Made by a program: the position numbers and the translations under genes. A stretch of DNA of 64,000 nt from the NCBI GenBank assembly GCA_013398015.1, contig VZRR01010414.1, forward strand, positions 186,001 to 250,000, written 5' to 3'. This DNA is from Oreocharis arfaki (Eukaryota; Chordata; Aves; Passeriformes; Paramythiidae). How positions within the stretch are numbered: position 1 is the first letter of the stretch; every line of letters starts with the position of its first letter. This document shows positions 13,601-26,712 of the stretch, in pieces. The notes below the pieces were generated by a model. It saw only the letters and a list, made by a program, of their open reading frames with translations. It made no database searches and was not told where the DNA came from.

Positions 13601-15520
13601 TAAAATAGCCTTTGGAGAAACATTTTAGCACATGGAGTTTGTCTGGCATGGGCTTGGCTGAACATCCACTGCAGAAGGTGCCTATGGCAGGAGCACGGAG
13701 TGTTCTGGACACCCTTCTGAGCAGCAGCTCTAACCCTGGTGTAAACTGGACAGTGGGAATGCCAACAACTGCCCCAAAGATGTGGCAAGAAGTGGCCTTT
13801 TCTCCTCTACTTCATTTCATCAAGAGAAGAAAAAGGGTAAAACGAAAGCCCAGGTCGTGGTGCCTCATATGTGAAATACAGTTAATCAGAAGAGCTGGGG
13901 CTCTCACAGGCCTCTTGATCTGCTTTCCCACTTCTCCTCCAGCCTCAGAGGGGTTTCACTGATGCTCTTGGAGCTGTGCCTGCCTGTGATAACAGACGGG
14001 GAAGGCACGGGGGCTGCACCAGGAGAGCCACACAGCAGAAACACTGCCAAAGGAAGGCAACAACAGGTAAGAGATTGTTTGATTTAAATATGTATTTGAA
14101 GAGGACCAGGAGGGCGATGAAAACAGTTGTAGAATCAGAAAGCATTTAGAAGCAGAAAACAGGCTTCAATTCCATCCCAGTGAGTGAGCTCAGGGGAAAC
14201 ACGGAAAACATTACTTCCCTCACATAGAATGGCAACTCCTGTCTCCATGCCGTGTGTCCACAGCTGTGGATCAATTTATCACTACTTTTTAAACATCATA
14301 CTGTCTCCCCTGGAACTCCAGGCCACAGTCCCACAAATCAAAGGTGCAGGTGTACTCAGGGTAAGGTCAGTCAGGCTGCCCTGCTCACCCTGCCCCAGGC
14401 ACAGGGACCTGAACTCACTGTGCATGCAGTGGGGCACATGGGAGAACAGAGAAGGGGATCTGCAAAGAAACATCTACAGGTTTCAGCCTGTGCACAGAGC
14501 AGGAGGCAGCTCTCCCGTGTCTGGTACAGCGTGGGAGGGCAGCTCTGAACCACACACCAGCTCAGTGTCTCAGCAGCAGTAACAGGAACACATGAAAGAA
14601 GAAGGACACACTACAGGTTTTTTTGCTTTAAGACCAACTTACGTCATTAGGGAGAAAAGCACAGAAGATCCTTGTATTCAGTTCACCTGAGGAGTGGAAT
14701 AAGGCTGGGCCATGCAGGGGACAGGAACAAGGGGACATCTCCACAAAGAGGGCAACAAGAACAGAGTGACCCCAAAATCTGTGTGTTTACTGTACAATGT
14801 GTTGCCCAAGACAGACTGAGGGTGACATGAGGCTCTGTCACACTTCTGGAGCCATGCAGGGAGGGAGTCAGAGATTGCTGCTGGCACTGAGAGCCAAGTA
14901 AAGATAACAGGTGAATAAACCAGGAGAATGAAACACCGGCATGGCATGGGCTCCACACACGTTCCTCACAGGAAAAATGAAGAAACCCCCTCTGACCCCC
15001 CTGCATGCTCCAAAGGCTCAGCCCAGACACGAGGCAGTCGCCAGGACCAGCTTCTCCTCTCTGCCTCCTCCCTCAGCCTGGCCCAGCGAAAGCCTAAGTC
15101 CCCACACATCTCTAGCCCCATCCCCACCTTTGGCTGGAGCATTCACACTGGTCTGAAGCCCTTGGAACATCCCAGATTTGAAGGAGCATGAGTGTGACCT
15201 CACGGACCTGTGGTGATACCAAGAGCAGACATGGTTATGGGCACAGGGGTTTGAAAGTTTGGGGGTTTTGAAGCAGTCCCATAAGATCCAGCAGAAAAAT
15301 AAGTGAGCAGTGGAAAAATAAAAGCAAAAATTAATGAAAATCTTCTGAGATTGAAACACGTTCCCTGCAGGAATCCTCAGTCGGGTGATCTGCACTGCCT
15401 GCGGTGTGGGACTGAGGTAGCTTGGCCAGTGATGGAGGCGTTTGGGAACACAATTAACAAAGCCCCAAAGCCTTAAAGCACCGAGACAGTTTTCAGCATA
15501 AAGCCCCAGATACACACTGT
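13601..15520. other. GC-richer patch with chance open frames
   Basis: C/G content rises between about 13,600 and 15,200. Several frames of 90-165 codons open on both strands, including a 165-codon minus-strand frame at 15,018-15,515. Frames overlap on both strands and no peptide shows a domain, so I read this as non-coding DNA with fewer stops because of its composition. Confidence 0.5.
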
Positions 15521-17277
15521 TACAGAAACAAAATGCATTTGTTACATAAAATCATTTTTCCTTCTCTTTAAACAGAACAGGGGAAGGAAGGATTAAAATA
15601 TAACTCAAATGGCTTAAAACATAGCTCATACTTCCAGTGCTCATTACCAGAATTATATATTTCATGTCTCGCTGTGGAGTACGATAGATGGAATTTTTTC
15701 CTACTTCCTGCAAAACAACATTTGCTTATTCAACTGCCTTTTAGCAATGGGTATAATCATAATCCCAAGTGACATATGCAGTGAGAGCAACTGACTACTC
15801 ACCCTCTCTCCAGCACTTTATTTCTAGGGATGCTGTGTTTAATTAGCTCCACAGTAGTCAGAGCAAATAGGTCACCTCTGTGTCAAATCTCCCAGCAGTA
15901 ATCTTCCCTGTCGCCACCCCCCTTGCCTTCATTTATCTGGCTGTTTTGCATACTACAAGTAAGGTCATTAGTGTCAGTTTTCTTTTTCCTTTGTGAGTGT
16001 GTGTGCTATATTCCTGAATATCTGCTCTTTGGAAAAGGGAGTGAATTCCAGCACACAGAACCTATAAGAAGGAGAGAACATATCACACAAATTCTATATG
16101 CAAACTCAATGTCACCAGAATCCTTTAAACAGATGATGGCATAAGTGTTCCAAAACACTGAGGGCTAAGAACAAGTAGGAGGTTTACCTTTGTCTGTAAT
16201 CCAAAATTTGTAATCATCCAAAGCCTTCCTCTTTACCATCTCCTCTTCTTCTTTTTTCCCTTCTGCAGATAGACATCATCTTTGTCGTGTCCTGTCCTCT
16301 GACCCTGGACTCGCATTCCACTAGCGCCACGGGACTGCACCAAAATCTATAAAGCAGACCTAAAGTAGCCATAAATGTTGAGTCACAGGGAAGCCCATAC
16401 AGAGGCAATTATGTGCAGAATACTGTTCTTTGATACTTTGCCTGGAACAGAACAAGCAGGCAGGCAGAGCACAGGAACGGGATGCATTTGCAAACTTAGG
16501 CTGTGCACAGGCCCCAGAACTGATGACTTCTGCAGGAAGCAATCTGTAATCACTGACACTGGGGCAAGGCCCAAGTGACTCCAGTCCAATCTGGAATATA
16601 ACCAGGGTCTTGCATCCTTGCCCATGTTTCTACTGTCCAATTTTCCAATTTACATAGCAATCATTTTGGCAATCCCCTTGTGCAGTCAGGATCCACCTGC
16701 AAAGCTCTTGCTGTTTTGAAGTCAGCTGGTACCCTTGAAAGAAAAGCAGTGTTTTGTAACACTTGCAAGCCACCAATGTCTTTTTGAATTTCAGTATTCT
16801 TTGATCACCTTGCAGACCACGATAGGCAGATCCCAGATGTTACAGTTTTGCATGTAATGTCTGTAATTTTGCTACTAATATTTTACATAGAAGGCAAGTT
16901 TGTTAAGTATTTATAAAAACAGCTGAGAAAGGGATGCAGATATTTCCTCTTTTTACATACTTTTCCAAATGTGTTTTGAGGTTTAACAAGCTTGGAAATA
17001 AACAACCAACCTCAGCTGCTGGTACAGACAGATCTCCACTGATCTCAAGGCAGCCACACAGTTTTATACAAGCTGACTCCAGGCCTCACCTATCTATTTA
17101 CCTATTGAACACTGCACAGGCCATAGCAAACAAGAACTGCTCCCACAGCGCTTAATGTGCCTCATCTAGTAGGTTATATCTGAAATCTTTTCACAAAGTC
17201 TAAGGGGAAAATCCTTCCCAGGTGATGACCTTTTTATGTGCTGTTCAGTGAACCATCTCCTGGTGAATTTCCCAGAT
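15521..17277. other. Non-coding DNA with a strong acceptor-like motif
   Basis: Mostly unique sequence. At 16,240-16,268 a pyrimidine-rich tract ends in TTCTGCAG, a near-ideal vertebrate 3' splice acceptor on the plus strand. The following sequence is open for 27 codons in one frame and has several CpGs. This is not enough to call an exon. Confidence 0.4.
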
Positions 17278-17334
17278 GGGCTTTGGGGTTTTTTTTTGTT
17301 TTGGGAGTTTTTGGGGGTTTTTTTTGGTTTTCCT
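17278..17334. repeat. G/T-rich low-complexity tract
   Basis: Alternating runs of G (3, 4, 3, 5 and 2 bases) and long T runs on the plus strand. It is a strand-asymmetric low-complexity tract, possibly a decayed tail read as its complement (A/C-rich). No transposon body was identified next to it. Confidence 0.65.
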
Positions 17335-20300
17335 TTTAAGAAAGGTCAGCCCTCCCGCACTGTGTTAACTTACCATTTGATTCATTGTTTCCCATCTCTT
17401 CGAAGCTGTGTTTGCTCTACTGACACAAAACTCACTCACACCTGAGTTTTTCACTATTAAATAAAGTAGCAGTGATTTGTCTCCATACTGTGGCAATAAG
17501 AACCATGATGTTTCTTCCTGTGAGGGTTGAATGTCACAGCATGGCTGGGGGGCTCCTTGCCTGGGAGAGAGCCCATGCAAGGAACAGCTGAGAGGGGCCC
17601 ATGGGGCTCCGGCTGCACGTGCTCAGGTACCCCAGAACTCCTGCCTCCCCCAACACACTGACACTTGTATGTAAGATACATTATGAAATCAGGCATCCAG
17701 GCACTCCTCTATAATTCAAGATTCAAGGAAAGCAGAAGGTTTTAAAAGGGTTTAAGTCAGATAATGAACTTCCTGTGCAATCCTATGAAAGAATACACAA
17801 TTATGTCTTCGAAACCTTATTTTTAGTGGGGTTTTTTTCACATCCTTCCAGCTCATGTAGGCTGATGCAATATGCACATGAAATGTACTGGCAAGTAGAA
17901 GAAAATATCCCTTTATGATGATCTACAATAGGTGCAAATCATTCCAGCTCAGGCTCAAATAGCCTTGATGCAGAGAAAACACTCAAAAATCACTCTTTTT
18001 GCTCTGGTGGTCCCTGCTTTCTTAAGCAAAAGGACAGTCATTGCACACAATCACCACACTGAGCTGCACCAGGAAAGAAGGTTTGAAATACCAACTTTTT
18101 GAATGCTTCAACACTAATGAACAAGAATTACAAGATTCACACAGAAGCCCTGGAGGTTTAATGAATTAGTCCAGCTGGCACTGGGGCTGCTACTTTGGAC
18201 TATTGTTAATAGCCAAAGTATTTAATGTAAAATTTGTGTATGTAGTGTAAGAAGACAGTCAATGTAATAAGGATGTACTCATCTAAAAAAGGATTATCAA
18301 AAAAGGAGGCTCAGAAAGGGCAAGTGACATTAATAAAGAATTAATTCAAAAATTATCAGCTGTTCTGCTTCATTCTAAGTTGAAAGTAATTGTAGCAGTG
18401 GCTCCCAAGGAGGCAAAGGCCAAGCTCAATACATTCACATTTACAGGCACCTTGCCAAACCGACTTAATGCCAGTGGTTGAAGTGGTGACGTTTTTAAAC
18501 ATAAAACGCACACTGTTTACAGGCTTACTGAGGTCAAACAGTTTCAGCTACAACCAGAAACATTACTCAGTATTTAAGTCTTGCTATTCCTAACATTTTA
18601 GAGATGCTGTTTTACATTATGTGTATTTAACCTTCCACTCTGCAGCTGATTCACCACTTGGCAGGTCCATTAATAACAAGTATTAAAAAAAAAAATTATT
18701 CTGCTTCTTCCTGTTTTATTTAGAAACAGTCCATTAGGAAACATGTTTTCTGTTTTTTCTTTAAGGAGTGAAATTAAAAATAAGGCATGAATTGTATCAA
18801 CCTGAATATGAACCTTGTCTTTCTTATTGTGGTGCGCTAGCATCGCAAGCTACAACTGCCATCAAAATCCGTGCAGTCCTGCTTCCCAAAGAGATGGCCA
18901 AAAACACTAGGTTTAAAATTAAATAAGATAAATTTATGTATTTGCCTTCAAGTCACTTGAGAACTGAAGATTTATTTCAGAGGAGGAACAGGAGCTGCAG
19001 AATTAGTTCTACGGTGCAAATTGTCCTTCCAGCCCAACCCAAATTCCCATTTTATGGAAATTTTTCCCCTGATTTTCAGGGACAGGGAAGTTTTGTACAC
19101 GGGAGCAAAAGCTGAGCAATTGGCAGTCATCCGTCACTGTTGGCTGAGTTCAGAGGACTAACATGGTGCAGCAGCCAAATCATTAAAGCAGGACCCAGGA
19201 TGCCAGTACTGTCTTCCTGCATGTTTCATAATGATTTACAAAGCACAGACACCTCTCGCATCTATCAGAATTCCCCAGGGCACTGTGGTGAAGTCTGGTC
19301 TAGAAAGAGACACAACTGGGTGGAGATTGCAAAAGCACTCAGAGATGGGGGTCCCTCTGCCCTAACCCATATCAAGCTAGGCAAAGAAAATATCAAATAG
19401 GGAGTTGTGTAGTGGGAATGTGTAGTGGGAAGAAAATAAGCATGTGTTTTAGTCAATAATTTATAGATGGTTCACATTGCATCTAGTCAAGGTCTGGATG
19501 TCTCCTTCTCTCACATTCATGTGAAATGATTTTATTTACTACTCAACTTAACCTAGAATAGCACTTCTTCCATAACCTAAAGCCCTGGCAATTTCTCCTC
19601 ATTGTTCAAAGCTGGTTTAAATTACAGTTTAATGACCGATCCATGATGTAGCAAAAGGCATAAGAGAAGTGCTGATGTGTTGAGCTGTTGTGTGATATGT
19701 AACTGCCTTTTGGGCCCAGGAGCAGAAATGAACGGAGGTGAAGAAGGGAGCAGTGATCTGCCCAGCACTCCTTATCTGAAAGGAAATGGGGTCAGGGCTT
19801 CTTATACTGCAAGCCTACTCAGTGCCTCACAAAACAACCCATGGGCCTGAGGGTGGGACTCTCAGTAGTGCTGAAATTTCAAGAGAACAGAGGTTTTTTA
19901 ATTATTTCACTGAACCATCTATTACAATCAGCGATGAAAGATAATAATAATTTCATAGACTTGTCTTTTACAATCAGAGATGTTTCAAATATAGCCCCAG
20001 CTGAGATCCAGATCAGGGAGATGTGCATTTTATCTTCTTTACAGATCTTGTAATCGTCAACCACAGCAATCATGTAGCCTGACTTTCAAAACAAAAAAAA
20101 AAGCTACTACTCATTCCCATACCAATGTCATCTACCAAAAACTTCATACATTAAGCAATTGTAATTTTCCAGTGAATTACTGACCTCAGCCTATCAGGAT
20201 AGAACACTGGTCAAGAAAGCTGGTCAATAAAAGCATCTGAGAGCTCTAAGCGTGTGTTACAATGTTGTACTTTACCAAACGGAAAAGAGAGGATGCTTTT

Positions 20301-20746
20301 AAAAATATGTATTTCATTCTTTTAATTTCTTTCTCTTTTAAACTGACTCCTCTCAGCCCATTTGAACTGGGAAAAAAAAGATGAATAAAGCTTGATGAGG
20401 CAAGGATTCCTGCAGAGACAAGGTGATTATGAAAAAAGTCAAGTGAAAAAAACCAGAATCAAAAGAGATTAAAGTAATTACGTCAACTAAACTGTCCAAA
20501 TCATATTACGGCCTGATCCTACAGCTTCTCACTCACAGTAGGTTTCTGTGCTGTTACACCACTTGCAGGCATGCAAAAGATGATAGATTGAGGCATTTAG
20601 AAGATTTCTTCTCTTATCCCCATGGTGGATGTCTGGAAGTGATAGTGAGAGAATCAATAGCATCAGTATCACAGCTAAATATCTTTATTCATAGGATAAA
20701 AGATAAATTCTTGCATTTTAATTGTACCTATTAATTAATACTTTTG
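17335..20746. other. Non-coding DNA, nothing recognised
   Basis: Unique-looking sequence with a small GC-richer patch at 17,510-17,660. No frame longer than about 90 codons. No repeat family, exon or RNA gene was recognised. Confidence 0.55.
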
Positions 20747-20775
20747 ATATATAGATATATATATAAGTATATATT
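20747..20775. repeat. AT dinucleotide-rich tract
   Basis: A short imperfect TA/ATAG repeat. Ordinary simple-sequence DNA. Confidence 0.6.
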
Positions 20776-21637
20776 TCTAAATAGCAAACAAATGCTGTTT
20801 CTTTCTTTCTTTTTTGCAAGATAGTATGAAGAAGTTACTTTTGCCATGCACACGTTATAGCAGATGGCGAGTATTAACAGCCCTACAGTTCTCACAGCAA
20901 TAGTAAGCAAAGCCATGTGTACATCAAACCGTGGTTTGCTTTAAACGTAACGAAAAGTCTGCACAGCTAATCTTCCAAGAATGCAGAGCTTTAGGGTTCT
21001 GCAATGTTAAAATGAAGGTAAAAGAAGTGCAGTGAACTCCTTCACACAGAACAAAAATTACCATTTAACCGAATAATGCTATGTCTGAACTCAGGGCAAC
21101 ATCCCCAAAAGTTCAAGTAGCTGCCCTGGGACTCACTGTTAAAGAAAATCAGAAATGCTAAGATTGCCCATAAGTTCTGGAAACATATTTTTTTTAAATA
21201 GCCTGCTAATACAGATTTTTAATATCAAGTGCTACTTGAGGCATTTGAATGATCTTTACACTTGGTATTTTATTAATGTAAAAGCTCTTGCAGGGATAAA
21301 AATGCTTTGAAGTGGGGTGCTATTTTCATAAAATATAGATCCAGCTAATAGATCTAAGCAAATCTTTTCTCCTATTCAATATAAAACATTGTCACGGAGG
21401 TACAAGCAGATGATAAACTCAGACAAACTTTAATTCACAGCCAAAACCATGGCCCAAAGTGACAAACAAGGGTAACCATGATGATGCTGCAATGACTTCT
21501 CACAGGTTCCAGGAGGTCTCCGTGCTCCACCCACAAACACACCACAGAACTTCACTAAAGGATTCTTGAAATATATGAAGATGATATTGCTCACTGCAAT
21601 GCAGTACTTTTTCCTTAAGAATTAGATTAAATAGTCT

Positions 21638-21686
21638 GAAATTTAAGAAATTAAGAGGAATAAGAAATTTAAGAAATTAAGAGGAA
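21638..21686. repeat. Exact 23-bp tandem duplication
   Basis: The 23-bp sequence at 21,638-21,660 recurs without mismatch at 21,664-21,686, giving a 26-bp period with a 3-base spacer. Unit key words are AATTTAAG and AATTAAGAGG. Perfect identity suggests a recent slippage duplication, possibly polymorphic. Confidence 0.85.
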
Positions 21687-21689
21687 ATT

Positions 21690-24600
21690 TCTCATCTTTA
21701 AGGTTTCAGTACATCACAGACATAATGGATATTAATCTCAGAGACTTAATTCTTACCTTGTTTACCACAAAAAAACCCATGGGCAACTTCACTTAAATAC
21801 TTGGATTTCTACCAAGGATATCAAATTCATTTCCATTCTCCAATATCTTGCAACACATGAGACTGGGTCCAAAACAAAAGCATTATTCACGCAGTCCTGG
21901 AACCAGAGCTGGTGTTTGGGTACCAAACTGTGCTATTCTGTATAAATGTGCCCCTTTGGGCTGCCTCAAGCTTCTTGACATGTGTCTCTTGTATGAAATA
22001 CAGCCTGTATAAACCTTTCCCAAGGACTAGGGTCAGTTCATAAGCCATATATTTGCCAGTGACAGTATTTTGTGTCAGTGTGGACACCAAAATGAGACCT
22101 GGCAAGACGCTGAAGTTTGGCTGAAGTTTGGGTTTCACTTCATGAGCTGCTCTGCTTCAAGCCGTGTTGAGGACACTGGTGCACATTTTACACAGAAACC
22201 CAGTGAGGACCTACTCCCACTCTTGCATCTGGCTATGGAGTGGAACAGGAGGCATTACTGATGAAAATATCCCAGAACAGGTTCCTGATGGCCGCAGACG
22301 TGGGAACACTGCTCCAGGTACCAAAATGAATCTACCATACCATTTCACTGACACTTATAAATCTCCACCAGTGCAGTGTATTGTGGCTCGGTGCGTTTCT
22401 TTCCCCAAAAAACGAAAGGAAAGCTTGGTAGAAACAGTCTGTGGCAGTGAACAGTTCAGAAGACTGGTAGCATTAAAGGGCTTTGTACTTTTATTGGCTC
22501 AACGAACAAAAGATTCCCTTTAAGTTTCATGGGAGCGCTGGGTTATCAGTCCAAAGCTGAATTAAATTAGATGTGATCGGGAGCTGTTACCATCTGCTGA
22601 GTGTGTGGTGGCTCATGCAATATGAGCTAATACACTTTAGCAGACAGATGGGCTGAAATGTGCAGGCCTTAGTCATTCCACACCCTTGTTAGCAACCTGA
22701 ACAGAGAGATCAGGAACATGGGTGGCACAGGAGTGAATTTCTTTCTTTTCCCCTGATAAAGTCCCCTCCATCATGTTTTTGGCCTTTTCCAAGGATGTTT
22801 CGACAACTGCTTCCTCTGTTATATATTTTGTGTGGTTAAGAAAAGCACTGTTCTTCCCAGGTGCTGCCAATCTTGGTCTTTCTCTTGCTCTAAAATAATT
22901 TTTTTTTAAAAAAACCAAACCAAGCCATATTTCTGTTCATGACTTCAGGTGTTAAAACCCACACATTTTTTTTCACTGACTGAATGTCACAGCAGTTAAA
23001 CAATGATGATGTGGAAAAACATTGCCATAAACCATATCAACTATAATTTAACAATCTCTCTTTTCCCTCTTCCCTCTTTCCTCTTTCCCATCACAGGATT
23101 CCAGGCCTAAAGTCACTGATTCTCCCACAATACAAAGAAACTCCAATCAGTACTGACAAAGAAACTGCTGTTTAATGGACAACTGCACTGAAAATTAGTA
23201 TATTTCTTGTAAAGACTGATTAATTGTAAGGAATATTTATTATCTATCTTACTTCTCGTTCAGAAAAATCCCTTCCCTGTGCTACTTAGGCTAAAGAAAA
23301 TGTTTCTCTTTTAAGCAAGAAAAGAGGAAAAGAGAATAGAGCACTGCAGGGGGATTACAGAGGCAGCAGTGCAGGGCTGTAGTTAATCCCACCTACTGTG
23401 TTCTCCTTCCCTGTCTGTGCATCAATTCCCCACTGCAGCTGGCAGCCCTTAGTCCACATCAGCCACCAGCAGTCTCCCAGAGCCAATGCCATGTCTTTTG
23501 GGTTTCCAGATACCTCTTGTCAGTTACTTCCATTTAATCACGCCTCAAACTAGACAGCAAGATTTTGGAGCAAGGGGATTACCTTTTAATCTTCAAAACA
23601 TTTGCTACATTTTCAGAAGCACATATAGATAGTTTCATAAAAAATCCAACATCAGAGAAATGTCAAGATTGTGAAATCAATCACTCAGCATTACAAAATG
23701 CCAATATAAAGGCTTCACATGTCTTTTGCATGCCCATATTTTTTCATCAAGTCCAGCTTTCATGGATTCTGTGTCTGTACTCGAGGACCAGAAAACTTGG
23801 TCTTTTCTTGAAATTCTTTTTCATTCCTTACACTAAAAGTGTGTATAGTAAGTGTACCAAAACCCAAACATTATAAGAATAATTGAAAGCTTTAGCACTA
23901 TGCAGAAAACAAGGGCACAAATTCAATAGTTCTTTATAAAATTTTCACATGGAAATTTGCTCTGTATTTGTGACCAAAACAACTCTACGTGCAATGCAAT
24001 CAGAAGAAAATATGCCCACATTATCAACGTACTAGACCTTTAAACTGGAATTATAGAACCTTCCAACGGACCTAAAATAAAACATTTATTTCATCGGAAT
24101 TTTGAAATAACATATCTAACTAAATGACCAGCAGAAAACATATATTGTCTACCAGTTGAGCAAGGTAATACAAAATAATATGTAAGTTTTAAAAAACAAC
24201 AGAAGACCCTTGGAATACGGTTTTAAAGTATCTCTGAAGACTCCTGCTTTTTGGGAGGTGAGCAACAGAAAGCAGAAGACCAGGATGAGCTTTAGCAGAA
24301 CAGGGTGCTGGGGCTGGCTGAACAGCTTTCAAAGGCACAGCTTTATAGAGAACAGCGAGTGTCTCTGCACAGGTTCAAGAGAGTGCAACATGAAATAGCA
24401 CTCATGCAGTGACAGATGAATGAGCTAATGTCCCATCATGGTGCCCAGAGCTCATGAACTAAGCATCCTTCATCTGAAATTTAAAACAAAAGCACAGGCT
24501 GGTTATGCTCTTTAATCTCAATAGTACTTGTCTCTAAAGGAAAGCTTTAGTCCATAAAGCTCAAGCCAGATCCCACTCTGAGTAATTATATTCTGCCTAC

Positions 24601-25100
24601 AGTAATTATGTTCCCTTCGCAGCTTCACATGGAATAATGTCCACCCACTTGCTGCACCAAATTATTTTATTGCTGCGCAGTTGCTGTGAGCAGCTGAAGA
24701 TTTGCTGGAGTGGGAGAGGTAACCTGGGGCCAAGGAGAGCTGCTGTGTGTGCATGAGGGGCAAACCCTCACCCTGCTGAGGGACCCAGAGCCTGCACTGG
24801 GGCAGGACACTGCTGGAGGAAGAGGTAGGGTACCTGAGCTCACAGGATATCTTCATTGCAGATAATTCAGCTTATCAATATCTCACTAAGTGCTGTGGGA
24901 TCTTACAAAGAGAAAGGCACCCAGTGCAATGTGCAGTGAGGTCAGTAGCTCCCGCTAAATGCAGCAGCAGATTCCTGTGCTGTATAGAGCAATAAGAGGC
25001 ACATCACTAAATATACAGAAAGCTTGAAAACACACCAGAAGAGCAGTGCCTTCTCTATTCTTGGTGTGGGTTTCCAATGCCATTAAAGGCTTAGACCAGG
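21690..25100. other. Non-coding DNA with a long pyrimidine tract
   Basis: Unique-looking sequence. At 23,055-23,096 a long C/T tract ends in TCACAG, another acceptor-like motif on the plus strand. Open frames of 119 codons (22,164-22,523) and less show no domain. A GC-richer patch lies at 24,660-24,850. No transposon was recognised. Confidence 0.5.
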
Positions 25101-25104
25101 AGCA

Positions 25105-25140
25105 ATTGAAATTAATGGATGTTTTCCCATGGACTTCAGA
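25105..25140. mobile_element. Ancient sauropsid interspersed-repeat remnant
   Basis: The pair ATTGAAATTAATGG and CCCATGGACTTCAG matches the pattern ATTGAAGTCAATGG...CCATTGACTTCAATGG, which I remember as frequent in old interspersed repeats of turtles, crocodilians and birds. The two halves are near-inverted to each other. Family assignment from memory only. Confidence 0.35.
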
Positions 25141-26071
25141 GCAACCTTAAGCACTGTCATTCTACTCCATTAATTTAGTATAGCCGGAAAAAGCCTCAGC
25201 CGAAGCATTGCATCCACATGAAATTCAGAAAGTGCATTAAACATAAACCCTAAAAGGATGTTAACATTCTTCTTCATCAGAAATTGAATCCATTGGAAGC
25301 TGACTGCCTGGACAGTGTAAGTATGGGTTAATAGAACTGAGTGTGCAACAACAACTCTGCTTTCCACAAAGGAAAAACAGCACCTGTTCTTCTATAGACA
25401 CTTCTTGAGTAAGGAGGTTTTTAAATGTCATAAAGGAAGAGAAAAAATCTTTCACTCAGAAAATGGTAAGGTACATGTAATAAGGACTCCCTAAGCATCA
25501 CTTTGTAAAATGCAGCAATGACTGGCCTGTTGCAAAGTAACCTATGAGCTCCTTCCAGTGCTTTTCTGAACAGCACTTGGACATAAATCACGTAGAGGAT
25601 CCACATTTAAAGGACACACTGAATGCATCAGCTCACTCACTATTACAGCTAACTCAGTAACTCTGTCCTCCTACTTTTCATGTTCCTCAAAAGCTTATGT
25701 CAATGCACTCACAGACTTCTACCTTGCTTTTAAAACTCTGATGGTTGCTTTGAGCCCTGTCTGCCTAACTACGAGCTACCCATAAGAAGTGGTCCGCATT
25801 ATCTTTCAGTAAGTACTGAAATATTTTGATTTATCCTTCAAAAGAACTACAGAACTTCTCTTAAAATTATGCAGATAAATATATACAGCAACCTTGAATT
25901 TGATATTTAACTGTCTGTAATTGATTTTCTACAATTAAAATATTTTCCTTTCTCTGTTCATTATGTCCAGTAAGCTTTATCTGACCAATTGTAATATCTT
26001 GGTTTGCTCCTGTTTTTTCAGTGCTTGCTGCATGCTAAAGTGTTTTGTTAAAGTACTCAGTGTGTAATGAG

Positions 26072-26091
26072 CCTGACTGAATTCAGTGGGG
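26072..26091. mobile_element. Possible second ancient repeat remnant
   Basis: A CTGACTGAATTCAGTGGGG-like stretch resembles the same TTGACTTCAGTGGG-type core as the remnant 1 kb upstream. It is short and could be coincidence. Confidence 0.2.
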
Positions 26092-26680
26092 CCCAAGTAT
26101 TCGGACCTAACCCCATGGTTTAGCACCACCTAGGTCTAAGTATCCTTCTTGTGTGTATTCAGTAAATCAACAAAAGTTTTCATTAGCTTTTGTCCCAAGA
26201 TATTTTTGCTGCTGATGAACAGAGGTCTGCATCTGTCTATTGTGTTGATGAGATCCAAGAATAAAGTCTAATTTTAGTAGTTCAAGATAACAAGACAGAA
26301 ATCAGCCAAAGCTGAATAAGAAGCTGAGTAGTAGATACAAGCAAAAAAGAGATTCAAAAAAGAGAATCACATGAATCAGATCTATTTATTATTTCAGCAG
26401 CTGTCTGCAATTTACCACCATGAATAATAACTCAATCACGAAATCTAAGCAGTCAAGATTTTTATTAAATAGTACCTATCACAAGGTACTGAATATTATT
26501 TGATTGCAATTAATAGCCCTTATAAGACATTATAAAGTCCCTTTATAGACATTGACCATTCTGGCTCCAGAGGAGCAGTGGAATTGAAAGACAATGTTTA
26601 TATAATGATAATACATTATATCAATACATAGATAAATATATCTAAATAAACCATGCACAGTCTTCATAAGGAAGGAAAAT
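26092..26680. other. AT-rich unique sequence, possibly constrained
   Basis: Contains a cluster of ATTA/TAAT and TTTATTA motifs between about 26,380 and 26,650 with no simple-repeat explanation apart from short AT runs. Two neighbouring 13-bp near-copies of AAAAAAGAGATTC occur at about 26,344-26,369. No coding signal. Confidence 0.35.
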
Positions 26681-26712
26681 GTTTGGTTTGGTTTGGTTTT
26701 TTAGGTTTTTTT
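26681..26712. repeat. GGTTT-type simple repeat
   Basis: Three to four GTTTG units followed by T runs on the plus strand (the complement is AAACC). Short low-complexity tract. Confidence 0.65.

Noticed and set aside
15018..15515. 165-codon minus-strand open frame
   Set aside because: Lies partly in a GC-richer patch where frames on the opposite strand are also open. The translation has no recognisable family features.
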